From: JAAXZI01 sp045863575
Lineage (GTDB): Bacteria > Planctomycetota > Phycisphaerae > UBA1845 > PWPN01
Direction: 5' to 3'
Length of the DNA stretch: 12,842 nucleotides
NCBI GenBank assembly: GCA_045863575.1
Contig: BTUC01000205.1
Coordinates: 1-12,842, forward strand
Below, in pieces: positions 1-10,797 of this stretch (positions are counted from its first letter, which is position 1; every line of letters begins with the position of its first letter). The notes under the pieces are model-generated. The model ran no database searches. It saw nothing but the letters and a program-made list of their open reading frames with translations, and was not told the DNA's origin. A program made the translations under genes and the position numbers.

Positions 1-50
1 CTGCCGGCCGTTCTGCTGAGCGGAACGGCCGGCAGGGACGCCGGCCGCTA
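1..50. terminator. Strong hairpin after the last gene: possible terminator or dispersed repeat
   Basis: CTGCCGGCCGTTC (1-13) pairs perfectly with GAACGGCCGGCAG (23-35), and the stem extends inward to a loop at 17-19. The arm at 27-33 can instead pair with GCCGGCC at 40-46. It begins 33 bases beyond the chaperone stop, which suits an operon end. No T-run can be seen because the window ends here, and the second hairpin belongs to the repeat family also found at 1623-1649. A repeat that happens to act as terminator is equally possible. Confidence 0.5.
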
Positions 51-68
51 CCGAACTGAGCTCTGTAT

Positions 69-713
69 TCACCCGCACTCCAGCGTGCCATCGGCATGTT
101 CGAGCACGGGGAGGCCCTGCTCATCGCCTGCCTGTGGCCTCGGCCCCACGCGGCGCAGCAGGGCAGCGGCCGTGGAAGCCAGGTAGGAGAGGTCGGACCA
201 CGCCAGCGCATTGGCCAGCGGCTCGGCCATAGCCGAAAGATGATTCTCGCAGAATTGGCGGACGGCCTCGGCCGTCACTTCGGCCTGATCGACGTCGTTG
301 CGAAGAACGGCGTACGCCTGCTTGAGGCGCAGGTACCCGACGAAGTTCGCCTGGACGCAGACATGGTCCGGTGGCTCGTCGCCCGGCGGGGCATAGCCGA
401 AGACGTTGTAGAAAGCCTGGAGCTCTGAGATCAAGTGGCCGGGCAGGATGGTGTCGCGGTAGCTCACTTCGCGCGGGGCCGCCGGTCCGCCCGGGCCGAA
501 GGCCGAATGATACCGGCCGGCCGTCGCCTGATCGCGAGCTGCGCCGGCGGCGGTCTTCAGTTCCGCATCATCCACCTCGGATGCCAGCGCCGCCACCTCT
601 TGGAGCCACTGCCCGTCCGGGCATTCGAACAGAAGCCCGATCAGGCGCCACTCGGCAGCTTCCCGGAGTAGCATGCTCGCTTCCGGATTGGTGTTGACCG
701 ATTCAGTGATCAT
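69..713 (-). CDS. TorD/NarJ-family chaperone for the molybdoenzyme alpha subunit
   Basis: The 214-residue, mainly helical protein has the family hallmarks: an N-terminal helix (REAAEWRLIGLLFECP at 17-32), the central PPDH at 114-117 followed by VCVQANFVGYL (the E-x-x-D-H region of TorD/DmsD), and a C-terminal FCENHLSAMAEPLANAL at 154-170. Such proteins bind the Tat signal and the folding catalytic subunit in the cytoplasm, and hold back export until the molybdenum cofactor and beta subunit are in place. It is the last gene of the cluster, the usual place for a NarJ-type chaperone gene in nar-like operons. The ATG at 713 is chosen because it overlaps the gamma stop as ATGA and has AGGG six bases ahead. 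A further 26 codons upstream are open but lie inside the gamma gene. Confidence 0.85.
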   Translation of the reverse strand: MITESVNTNPEASMLLREAAEWRLIGLLFECPDGQWLQEVAALASEVDDAELKTAAGAARDQATAGRYHSAFGPGGPAAPREVSYRDTILPGHLISELQAFYNVFGYAPPGDEPPDHVCVQANFVGYLRLKQAYAVLRNDVDQAEVTAEAVRQFCENHLSAMAEPLANALAWSDLSYLASTAAALLRRVGPRPQAGDEQGLPVLEHADGTLECG

Positions 714-1564
714 GGCTTGCCCTGAATGGATAGAGGAATCCAGCCCGTCCGCATCTTGACCGCACCGGCCTCGCGCTGCGCGCCTTCCCACACAGCGAAG
801 GCCACCTGCGAGCGCGACTGGGCACTGAGCCCGTTGGGCAGGCGCCGGACGATGACAACCGCCCAGCCGTTCTCGGTATGCTGACCTTGGCCCCTGGAGG
901 AGGAAGAGGGAGCCGGCTCAAGAGTTCCCGGCCCCTGCGCGACCAGGTCCTGCACGGGCGAGTCATGCGGGCCGGCCACGGGGTTGCCAACCGCGCGGGC
1001 GGGCTCATATCGGATGGCCATCTCGCGCTGGGCGGTCGAGCCTTCCTCGAGCGCGGCCGCCTGGAACGGGTAGTGATCGATGGAGGCATTGGGGTACAGG
1101 TCGGTGATGTTCTGGCCGCGGCCGTTGACGCCGGCCTGCCAGCCCGCGTTCCAGTAAGTGATCTCCACCGGTTTGCCCGGTTCGCCCATCTGCGGGGCGG
1201 GCACGTCGGGTTCGACGACGGCCGGGACCTGCACGGCGCAAGCATCCACAAAGCGGGCCGCCCCAGGCAGATCGTCGCGCGAGGCATCCGCCCACTCGAG
1301 CCGGAAGGCAATATCGGTGCTAGTTGCAGCAGCCCGCACGCGGACCTCGGCAGTAGATGGGGTCATCAGCCGCGGCTCGACCAGGTCTTGAGGAATCAAC
1401 GCCGCCACGTGCTGGGGGGCCTTGGTCCAAGCCGGGTCGGCCGGATCGAGCGGGATGGATGCCGCCGTGATCGCCACTACCTCGGGCACCGGGGGCGGCG
1501 GAGCTTTCTGGCAGGCGACCGAGGCAGTCGCCATGACCGCGGCAATGAGCCGCCGGCGAGCCAC
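710..1564 (-). CDS. Ethylbenzene dehydrogenase gamma-like heme-b subunit, predicted lipoprotein
   Basis: From the GTG at 1564 the protein has 284 residues. The N-terminus MARRRLIAAVMATASVAC is a lipoprotein signal with lipobox SVAC and lipidated Cys18, so it would anchor the molybdoenzyme to a membrane outside the cytoplasm. Motifs of the EbdC/DdhC/SerC/NxrC-type heme-binding domain are visible: AFRLEWADASRDD near 86-98, FVDACAVQVP at 105-114, MGEPGKPVEITYW at 126-138, and VAFAVWEGA at 254-262 with VKMRTGW at 269-275. In this family heme b is held by Met and Lys; Met126 and Lys270 are my candidates. It would pass electrons between the beta subunit and a periplasmic c-type cytochrome, here plausibly the heptaheme protein. 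Its stop overlaps the chaperone ATG (ATGA). Confidence 0.82.
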   Translation of the reverse strand: MARRRLIAAVMATASVACQKAPPPPVPEVVAITAASIPLDPADPAWTKAPQHVAALIPQDLVEPRLMTPSTAEVRVRAAATSTDIAFRLEWADASRDDLPGAARFVDACAVQVPAVVEPDVPAPQMGEPGKPVEITYWNAGWQAGVNGRGQNITDLYPNASIDHYPFQAAALEEGSTAQREMAIRYEPARAVGNPVAGPHDSPVQDLVAQGPGTLEPAPSSSSRGQGQHTENGWAVVIVRRLPNGLSAQSRSQVAFAVWEGAQREAGAVKMRTGWIPLSIQGKP

Positions 1565-1569
1565 GGCTG

Positions 1570-1573
1570 CTCC
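1570..1573 (-). promoter_or_regulatory. Ribosome binding site supporting the GTG start of the gamma subunit
   Basis: GGAG lies five bases before the GTG at 1564. This start gives a complete lipoprotein signal peptide, which settles the choice over the ATG at 1798. Confidence 0.6.
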
Positions 1574-1622
1574 GTTGTGACGACACCGCTTCGCGAACGG
1601 CGCCAGCCAGTCACTCTGCAAG

Positions 1623-1649
1623 GGCCGGCCTCCGTGCCGGCCGTTAACG
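1623..1649. repeat. Hairpin repeat GGCCGGC-N6-GCCGGCC-GTT
   Basis: A 7-bp stem (1623-1629 with 1636-1642) with a six-base loop, followed by GTTAACG. The same element, GGCCGGC-GTCCCT-GCCGGCC-GTT, lies on the minus strand at about 24-46, so this is a small dispersed repeat family. Confidence 0.6.
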
Positions 1650-1727
1650 AACGATTTCCAACGGCCACCACAGAGGCCAGCCGCTGCATGTTGGGCCTGG
1701 GAATCAAAGCAGCGTGAATGACTCGTG

Positions 1728-1756
1728 GCCGCGCGGGCTGAAGCCCGCGGCTCTTT
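1728..1756. repeat. GC-rich palindrome, third copy of the family at 3091 and 3125
   Basis: The sequence GCCGCGCGGGCTGAAGCC followed by CGCGGCTCTTT is nearly identical to the copy at 3091-3119, including the GA loop and the trailing CTCTTT. The stem is CGCGGGCT (1732-1739) with AGCCCGCG (1742-1749). Confidence 0.8.
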
Positions 1757-1834
1757 GACTACGTTTTTCATGGTGTCTTCGCCTGAGACGTTTCGCATGA
1801 TGACGACTTCCTTACAGGGCGTAATCGCAATTCA

Positions 1835-2974
<1,140 letters not shown>

Positions 2975-2980
2975 ATTGAT

Positions 2981-2985
2981 TCTCC
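2981..2985 (-). promoter_or_regulatory. Ribosome binding site of the beta subunit gene, within the duplicated 12-mer
   Basis: GGAGA lies six bases upstream of the ATG at 2974. It is part of the 12-bp sequence that recurs at 3193-3204, where the same bases encode Ala-Gly-Glu near the end of the alpha subunit. Confidence 0.7.
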
Positions 2986-3090
2986 AGCGATCAGCAATCG
3001 GTTCTCAGCGATCAGCGATCAGCTTTTAGCGAGTCAGACTTCTGGTTCGGCATGGCCGTGCGGAATTTCGCGACGAGCACGTGGGGCACG

Positions 3091-3152
3091 GCCGCGCGGG
3101 CTGAAGCCCGCGGCTCTTTCCTCAGCCGCGCGGGCTCCAAGCCCGCGGCTCT
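3091..3152. repeat. Two tandem copies of a GC-rich palindrome (GCGCGGGCT...AGCCCGCGGC)
   Basis: The copies at 3091-3119 and 3125-3152 share the arms GCCGCGCGGGCT and AGCCCGCGGCTCT and differ in the loop (GA versus CCA). A third copy lies at 1728-1756. Each forms a strong hairpin in RNA from either strand. They lack a following T-run in the transcribed direction and sit inside the operon, so they are better explained as dispersed REP-like repeats than as terminators. Confidence 0.75.
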
Positions 3153-3154
3153 CT

Positions 3155-6624
<3,470 letters not shown>

Positions 6625-6628
<4 letters not shown>

Positions 6629-8292
6629 GGGGTCTTCTCCCAGGTACGGATGAAGGCAACGATCGATTCGATCTCGCCGGGCGTCAGGGCCGGGTGGACC
6701 GGGGAGGCCTGGCCGAAGCCCTCCATGGAGGTGCCGCGCCGGCCGCGGGCGACCGTCTCAACCAGGTACGTATCGGAGGCGGTTTCGAGGAACACCGGAT
6801 TCGCAAGGGCCGGCCCTTCGAGTCCCTCGCCGCGCGTACCGTGGCATCCGACGCAGTAGGACGTATACAGCCGCTCGCCGGCGGCTGGATCGGCTTTGAC
6901 CCACCGAGGCCGGGCGGGCTGCGACGTCGGCGCAGCCGCGGGCCCGCCGCCGGCTTTTCGCATCCAGGCGACCAGGGTCTGGATCTCCTCTGGGCGCAAA
7001 CCGCCCTCCTTGTCGCCCCAGGCGGGCATGCGCCGGCCGGGACGGCCGCGACGGATCGTCTCGCTCAGGAACTCATCAGAGGCGACGGCCAGGAAGTCAG
7101 GATTCAGGATGGCCGGGAACGGTGGCGTCCCCGGGTAGCGCATGCCCTCGCCCTCGGGGCCATGGCAGGCGGCGCAGAAGGTGCCATACAGCGTCGCCCC
7201 GTCGGTGGCGAACTCGCGCTCGCCGAACCGCTCGGCGCGGATGCGATCCTTCGGCCAGTAGGCCTCGGGGAAATCGCTTCGCCGCAGCGACAGCATGTAG
7301 AAGGTGAGCAGGTCGATCTGCTCCTGAGTGAGCCCCAGGTCGGGCATTTGAGAGCCAGGCACCACCTTCGCGGGTGCTCGGAAGTGCTCGGCCAGCCAGT
7401 TGGCGACGGTCGGCTCGCCGGGCACATGCCCGAAATCAAGCCGGCCAGGGTCCTTCTCGCCCACACGGGTCAGGTCCGGCCCGTCATCCCCGCCGACGCC
7501 GCCGATCTTGTGGCACCCGCGGCAGCCGAGCGAATGGAACAGGGCCTTGGCTTTGACCAGCTCCGGCGCACCCACCCGCGACGCGAGGTACACGGCGACC
7601 GCGCTGCGGCCCTCTTCGTCGATGGGCCCGAACGAGGTCTTCCACGGCCCCTCCTTGCTCTGCTGGTGCTGCTTCAGATGCGCTTCGTACCAGTTCGAGT
7701 CATAGCCCGTGGCGCCCACGTGGGAGAGATCCGGCCCCTCCATTCCAGCGGCCGCGAAGAGGCGGGTGGTTCCCCCGCGCCCGTCGATGCGGTGACAGGC
7801 CAGGCAGTCGTATCGCTCGACCAGACTTTGACCCTGCCGCAGCGCGGCTTGGTCCGGCACGCGGATATGCGTGTGACAGCTCCCACAACCCGCGTAGGCG
7901 TAGCGGGCGGGGATCATCGGCTCGGGCCAGAAGTGGACGTTTCCGTGGGCGTCGTCTTTCTCGGTCGCCCGCCCCTGGCCGCCGTGGCAGACGGTGCAGC
8001 CGAACTCGGCCGGATCATGCACCACCGGCTTGTGGGCCATGACCACGCCATCGCCCATGACCCCCTGCTCGCCGGCGGCCATGCCCACGTGGCAGGACAC
8101 GCAGCGATCGGTGGTGTTCAGCCCGGGCACCACCGTCTGCCGCAGGTGAATCGGAATGGTCCCGGCCTCCGTTCGTGCCGACGCCTGAATCTGCCGCCAA
8201 TCCTTCAGGAAGTTCTCCTGAACGGCGGCATAAATCAGTAGCCCGAGCACGCCGAGGCTGGACCACAGGAGTAGATGCTTGTTCTTGTTCAT
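6625..8292 (-). CDS. Membrane-anchored heptaheme c-type cytochrome
   Basis: The 555-residue protein has seven CxxCH heme-attachment sites, at C64, C99, C136, C163, C257, C373 and C480. An uncleaved N-terminal helix (residues 8-24) would anchor it, with the hemes outside the cytoplasmic membrane. Four sites are packed into residues 64-167. A fifth single-heme domain follows (257-335, possible Met316 ligand). Two class I cytochrome c domains end the protein (about 365-448 and 467-553), with candidate sixth ligands Met422 (RRMPAWG) and Met523 (TSMEGFG). Its place between Rieske/cytochrome b and the molybdoenzyme suggests it carries electrons between them. The stop overlaps the alpha-subunit ATG (ATGA). 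The start at 8292 is chosen because the anchor helix begins a few residues later. No good ribosome binding site is visible there, and an in-frame ATG at 8340 lies at the edge of the repeat block. Confidence 0.88.
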
Positions 8293-8340
8293 CGTATGTG
8301 CCAAGAGCACTCGTGACTCATCACGGAAACGCGGAGCCAT

Positions 8341-8532
8341 GAAGCATGACGAATGTCGAAGCCCGAATGTCGAAGGAATGACGAATGCCCGAAGCTCGAA
8401 TGACCAACTTCTCGAGCACCGCGTTTTTCGTCATGTGGATTTCGGATTTCGTTCGTCATTCTGGTTTCGTCATTCGGACTTCGTGTTTAGGGTTTCTTCC
8501 GTCATTCGGATTTCGCCATTCGTCATCTGGAA
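8341..8532. repeat. Inverted arrays of degenerate heptamers (consensus GAATGAC) between cytochrome b and cytochrome c genes
   Basis: From 8351 the plus strand reads in seven-base steps as variants GAATGTC, GAAGCCC, GAATGAC and GAATGCC, up to about 8404. From 8532 down to about 8424 the minus strand shows the same kind of units (GAATGGC, GAAATCC, GAATGAC, GAAGTCC). The two arrays thus face each other around a short centre with CTCGAG at 8412-8417. I see no gene here. The block fills the whole spacer after the cytochrome b stop and is less GC-rich than its surroundings. It resembles dispersed intergenic repeat blocks rather than a CRISPR array, because the units have no spacers. Confidence 0.7.
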
Positions 8533-8982
8533 TCAATGCACCGGCCACTCCGCCGGCGACCAGTAAAAGTCCCAGTTCGGCCCGCGGAAGTACGTTCCGA
8601 TGACGGTCAGAACCAGGAATCCGCAAATAAAGCAGGTGAACAAACCCATCGCGCCGGCCCGGGTCGAACCGTGGCGCTTCACCAACCAGACCGAGTACAG
8701 GCCATAGAGGAACGCCAGGAGGGTGCCGGGATTCACCAACGTGATGGCGAGCTGCGGCACATCGGGATACCACTCCCGAAGCCAGCCGTAACGGATGACG
8801 AACGCTTCGATGGCCAGCGCGGCGACAAGCCCGACTATGGCCGCTCGAAGCACCAGCCGTGTGCCACTGCCGTGTCGGCAGTGCCCCGACACGTGCACGT
8901 TGGGTTTGCGAGCGCACCGTTCGCAGAGCGGTGGCACACCGCCGAACCATAACCCGGTGCCCTCCTCCTCGCGGTCGAGGTA
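8533..8982 (-). CDS. qcrB: Cytochrome b, C-terminal part (continuation after the gap; contains an in-frame 81-bp insertion)
   Basis: This is the rest of the gene interrupted at 9105-9114: 149 residues from the Tyr codon at 8982 to the TGA at 8533. It starts YLDREEEGTGLWF, which directly continues the ...GLGLIP of the first part. Three hydrophobic helices follow, near 8790-8855 (LVLRAAIVGLVAALAIEAF), 8670-8740 and 8590-8655, and the chain ends in NWDFYWSPAEWPVH. Between LWFGG and the first helix, 27 residues rich in Cys, His, Pro and Arg are encoded by a palindromic element (8859-8939) that I do not expect in this family. The frame is open up to 9057 and ends at a TAG at 9082-9084. I treat the stretch upstream of 8982 as not belonging to this gene. 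Joined, the protein would be about 548 residues. Confidence 0.8.
   Translation of the reverse strand, partial: YLDREEEGTGLWFGGVPPLCERCARKPNVHVSGHCRHGSGTRLVLRAAIVGLVAALAIEAFVIRYGWLREWYPDVPQLAITLVNPGTLLAFLYGLYSVWLVKRHGSTRAGAMGLFTCFICGFLVLTVIGTYFRGPNWDFYWSPAEWPVH
8859..8939. repeat. 81-bp palindromic element inserted in frame within cytochrome b
   Basis: The ends are perfect 9-bp inverted repeats, GTGTGCCAC (8859-8867) and GTGGCACAC (8931-8939). Inside are overlapping, mutually exclusive hairpins: CACTGCC/GGCAGTG (8865-8871 with 8877-8883) and CGTGTCGG/CCGACACG (8871-8878 with 8886-8893). The length is exactly 27 codons with no stop in the cytochrome b frame. It falls in a surface loop just before a membrane helix. 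This looks like a small non-autonomous palindromic element, comparable in behaviour to the in-frame palindromic elements known from Rickettsia, although no relation to those is claimed. Confidence 0.65.
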
Positions 8983-9104
8983 GACCGTCAGCACCTGCAC
9001 GCCCTCCAGGCGCGTGAGCCCGCGGGCCACGCCCTCGCGCGAGGAGTGGCTGACCACGGCGGTGCCGGGGTCGCCCCTGACCTACACAATCGTGGTCACC
9101 AACA
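8983..9104 (+). other. Anomalous contig end next to the gap, with a DUF11-like fragment on the plus strand
   Basis: These bases fit neither side of cytochrome b, whose two halves would join exactly without them. In the cytochrome b frame they contain a TAG at 9082-9084. On the plus strand, 9060-9104 reads AVPGSPLTYTIVVTN, which matches the consensus of DUF11-type surface-protein repeats (PG-x-x-hydrophobic-TYT-I-x-VTN). No other part of such a protein is present in the window. The simplest explanation is a chimeric or repeat-collapsed contig end. A true genomic insertion cannot be excluded. Confidence 0.55.
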
Positions 9105-9114
9105 NNNNNNNNNN
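9105..9114. other. Assembly gap (10 Ns) inside the cytochrome b gene
   Basis: Ten consecutive unknown bases, probably a conventional scaffold gap rather than a measured length. The cytochrome b reading frame differs on the two sides, so the N count does not reflect the true distance. Confidence 0.97.
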
Positions 9115-10312
9115 ATGGAATCAGCCCGAGCCCGATCACCACGAGAGCCGGGATGCCGATCCCACCCATGAACGCGGAGAACGAAACCAGCTCCTGGAGG
9201 CCCAGGAAGTACCAAGGCGCCTTGGCCGGATTTTCAGGAACGGCCGGGTTAGCGAGTTCCTTGAGCGGCGCGTCGGCGATCAGGGCCAGGCCCACGCAGA
9301 TCAGCACCGTGAGCATCAGTACACCCAGTTCGGCATAGAACAGGTGCGGCATAGAGGGCACCGTGTTCTCGGGGCCGCGCCCGACGGCCGAGGTGCGGCC
9401 GCGGACGACGGCCGCAAGCTGATAGGTCTTCTGCGGCGCCTCGGTGAAAACCGGATACGTGTCCGCAGGCGGCGGACCGAGGCGTTGATCCACGTCGGCG
9501 GGCTTGGCCAATCCGCCATCCTTGCGAATCCGCCAGAAATGCACCGCCATGAGCGTGGCCAGGGCCAGCGGCAGCAGCATGACGTGCAGCACGTAGAAGC
9601 GGATCAGCGCCTCTTCGCCAACCGTATCGGAGCCGAGCAGGAGCTGCCGCTGCAGCCCACCGGGATCGAAGTACTCCGTCATGCCCAGGGCGTCAGTCAC
9701 CTCGCGCGGCGACTGGGCGATGTTGGCGCCGATAGTGATCGCCCAGTAGGCGAGCTGATCCCAGGGAAGCAGGTAGCCGGTGAAGGACAGGGCCAGCGTG
9801 ACCACCAGCAGGCCCATGCCGATCAGCCAGTTGAATTCCCGCGGCCGGCGATAAGCAGCGGTGTAAAACGCCCGAACCATGTGCAGCATCACCGCGACCA
9901 CCATCACGTTGGCGGCCCAGCGGTGAATGTTGCGGATGAACTGGCCGGTGGGCACGACGAAGTGGATGTCCTTGATCGAGTCGTAGGCCACGTCGGGGTA
10001 GGGCTTGTAGTAGAACATCAGCAGCACGCCGGTGATCAGCGTGATGAGGAACGCAGATGTGCTGGCGATGCCCAGGCCCAGCGTGGTGGCCCAGCGGAGG
10101 CTCCAGCGGTGCGTGCGTACCGGGTGCAGGTGCAGGAAGACATTGCTGAAGACGAAGTCCGAGCGGGTCCGGTCGGTCCTGGGCACGCCCGTGCGAAACG
10201 CCGAGCGCAGGATGCGCCCGGGCGCCTGGCGGACATTGGTGGCGAAGCCGCGCAACGTCCCGTTGCCACGTGGGGCGGTATTCGGAGGAGGCGGGGATAC
10301 CGTTGTGCTCAT
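9115..10312 (-). CDS. qcrB: Cytochrome b, N-terminal and central part (3' truncated by assembly gap)
   Basis: These 399 residues form a quinol-oxidising cytochrome b with the N-terminal (b6-like) and C-terminal (subunit IV-like) domains fused. Heme-ligand pairs are H130/H144 (HX13H) and H243/H258 (HX14H); unequal spacing of this kind is typical of cytochrome b6 rather than bc1, which uses HX13H twice. Membrane segments lie near 77-101, 131-153, 162-181, 243-261, 326-346 and 376-398. The segment 359-374, PENPAKAPWYFLGLQE, is the Qo-site region equivalent to PEWY. The ATG at 10312 overlaps the Rieske stop (ATGA). The sequence ends in ...LGLIP plus the first base (T) of the next codon, right at the Ns. 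Conservation predicts a Tyr-Leu-Asp next, and that is found after the gap at 8982. Any continuous translation through the Ns is in the wrong frame. Confidence 0.92.
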
Positions 10313-10797
10313 GCCTTCACCTTCGTGCCCGCCGGCACGGTTTCGCCCTCATCAACGAAGTAGTTTCCCCCACCGGCGCCGCTTACCTTGTGCCACACCA
10401 GCGGCGTGGGGGCCGGCCCTTTTTCGACCGAGCCGTCAGCGGCGAACTTGGAGCCGTGACAGGGGCATTCGAATCCGTCCTGGATGGTCTTGACGATGCA
10501 GCCCAGGTGTGTGCAGACGGTGGAAATCGCATAAACGCCCTCCGCGTCCTTGAAAAGGGCTATTGATCGGCCCGGCGGAATAAACGCCTGGCCCGGGGGC
10601 AGCGAATCGGGCAGCGCGACCCGGTACTTTTTGGAGGGCGAGGACAGCACCGCCGCCTTGGGCAGCCGCATCATGCCGATGGTGGCGAAGGCCAACGCGG
10701 AGACGGCCGCCCAGAGCGAGGCCAGTCCAAGAAAGTCCCGGCGCGGCACCGGCTCGGGATCGAGACGGGACCCGTTTCGGGAAGGTTGCGTGGTCAT
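10309..10797 (-). CDS. qcrA: Rieske 2Fe-2S protein, Tat-exported, of a quinol-oxidising bc/b6f-type complex
   Basis: The 162-residue Rieske subunit carries box I CTHLGC (Cys95 and His97 as ligands, Cys100) and box II CPCHGS (Cys111 and His114 as ligands, Cys113). Cys100 and Cys113 would form the usual disulfide. A Tat-type N-terminus, PRRDFLG, followed by one hydrophobic helix (about residues 26-42) suggests export with an uncleaved anchor, as is normal for the family. The ATG at 10797 is chosen because it overlaps the upstream TGA (ATGA) and has GGAG six bases ahead (10804-10807). Its own stop overlaps the cytochrome b ATG in the same way. The protein would take one electron from quinol bound to cytochrome b and pass it to a c-type cytochrome, most simply the heptaheme protein encoded downstream. 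Confidence 0.93.
   Translation of the reverse strand: MTTQPSRNGSRLDPEPVPRRDFLGLASLWAAVSALAFATIGMMRLPKAAVLSSPSKKYRVALPDSLPPGQAFIPPGRSIALFKDAEGVYAISTVCTHLGCIVKTIQDGFECPCHGSKFAADGSVEKGPAPTPLVWHKVSGAGGGNYFVDEGETVPAGTKVKA

Larger units (their letters stand above)
1565..1834. repeat. Repeat-rich 270-bp spacer between beta and gamma genes
   Basis: It contains one GC palindrome of the GCGCGGGCT/AGCCCGCGGC family (1728-1756) and one hairpin of a second family (1623-1649: GGCCGGC, loop CTCCGT, GCCGGCC). The gamma frame is open upstream across both repeats to an ATG at 1798, which has AAGGAAG eight bases ahead (1807-1813). That stretch would add 78 residues without recognisable domain features and bury a lipoprotein signal, so I do not count it as coding. 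It may be the remnant of an earlier gene start separated by repeat insertion. Confidence 0.6.

Noticed and set aside
3091..3152. Pair of intrinsic terminators between alpha and beta genes
   Set aside because: No T-run follows on the transcribed strand, and a terminator there would cut the catalytic subunit from its partner. Dispersed repeats explain the same sequence.
6694..8241. 515-codon plus-strand open frame opposite the heptaheme cytochrome
   Set aside because: The opposite strand carries seven CxxCH motifs in order. The plus-strand product is Arg/Gly/Pro-rich and without domains.
8341..8532. CRISPR-like array
   Set aside because: The repeats are seven-base degenerate units without unique spacers, and they change orientation in the middle.
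8983..9057. ACT-domain-like or other fused segment of cytochrome b upstream of YLDREEEG
   Set aside because: The resemblance is too weak, the frame is closed by a TAG at 9082-9084, and the two cytochrome b halves join perfectly without it.
8456..9104. Continuation of the cytochrome b frame through the Ns down to 8456
   Set aside because: After the gap this frame gives Arg/His-rich nonsense, while another frame gives the expected C-terminal helices ending at 8533.
9014..10363. Plus-strand open frame running through the N gap
   Set aside because: Most is antisense to cytochrome b, and continuity over unknown bases means nothing. Only the short 9060-9104 part resembles a protein family, and it is reported as an anomaly.
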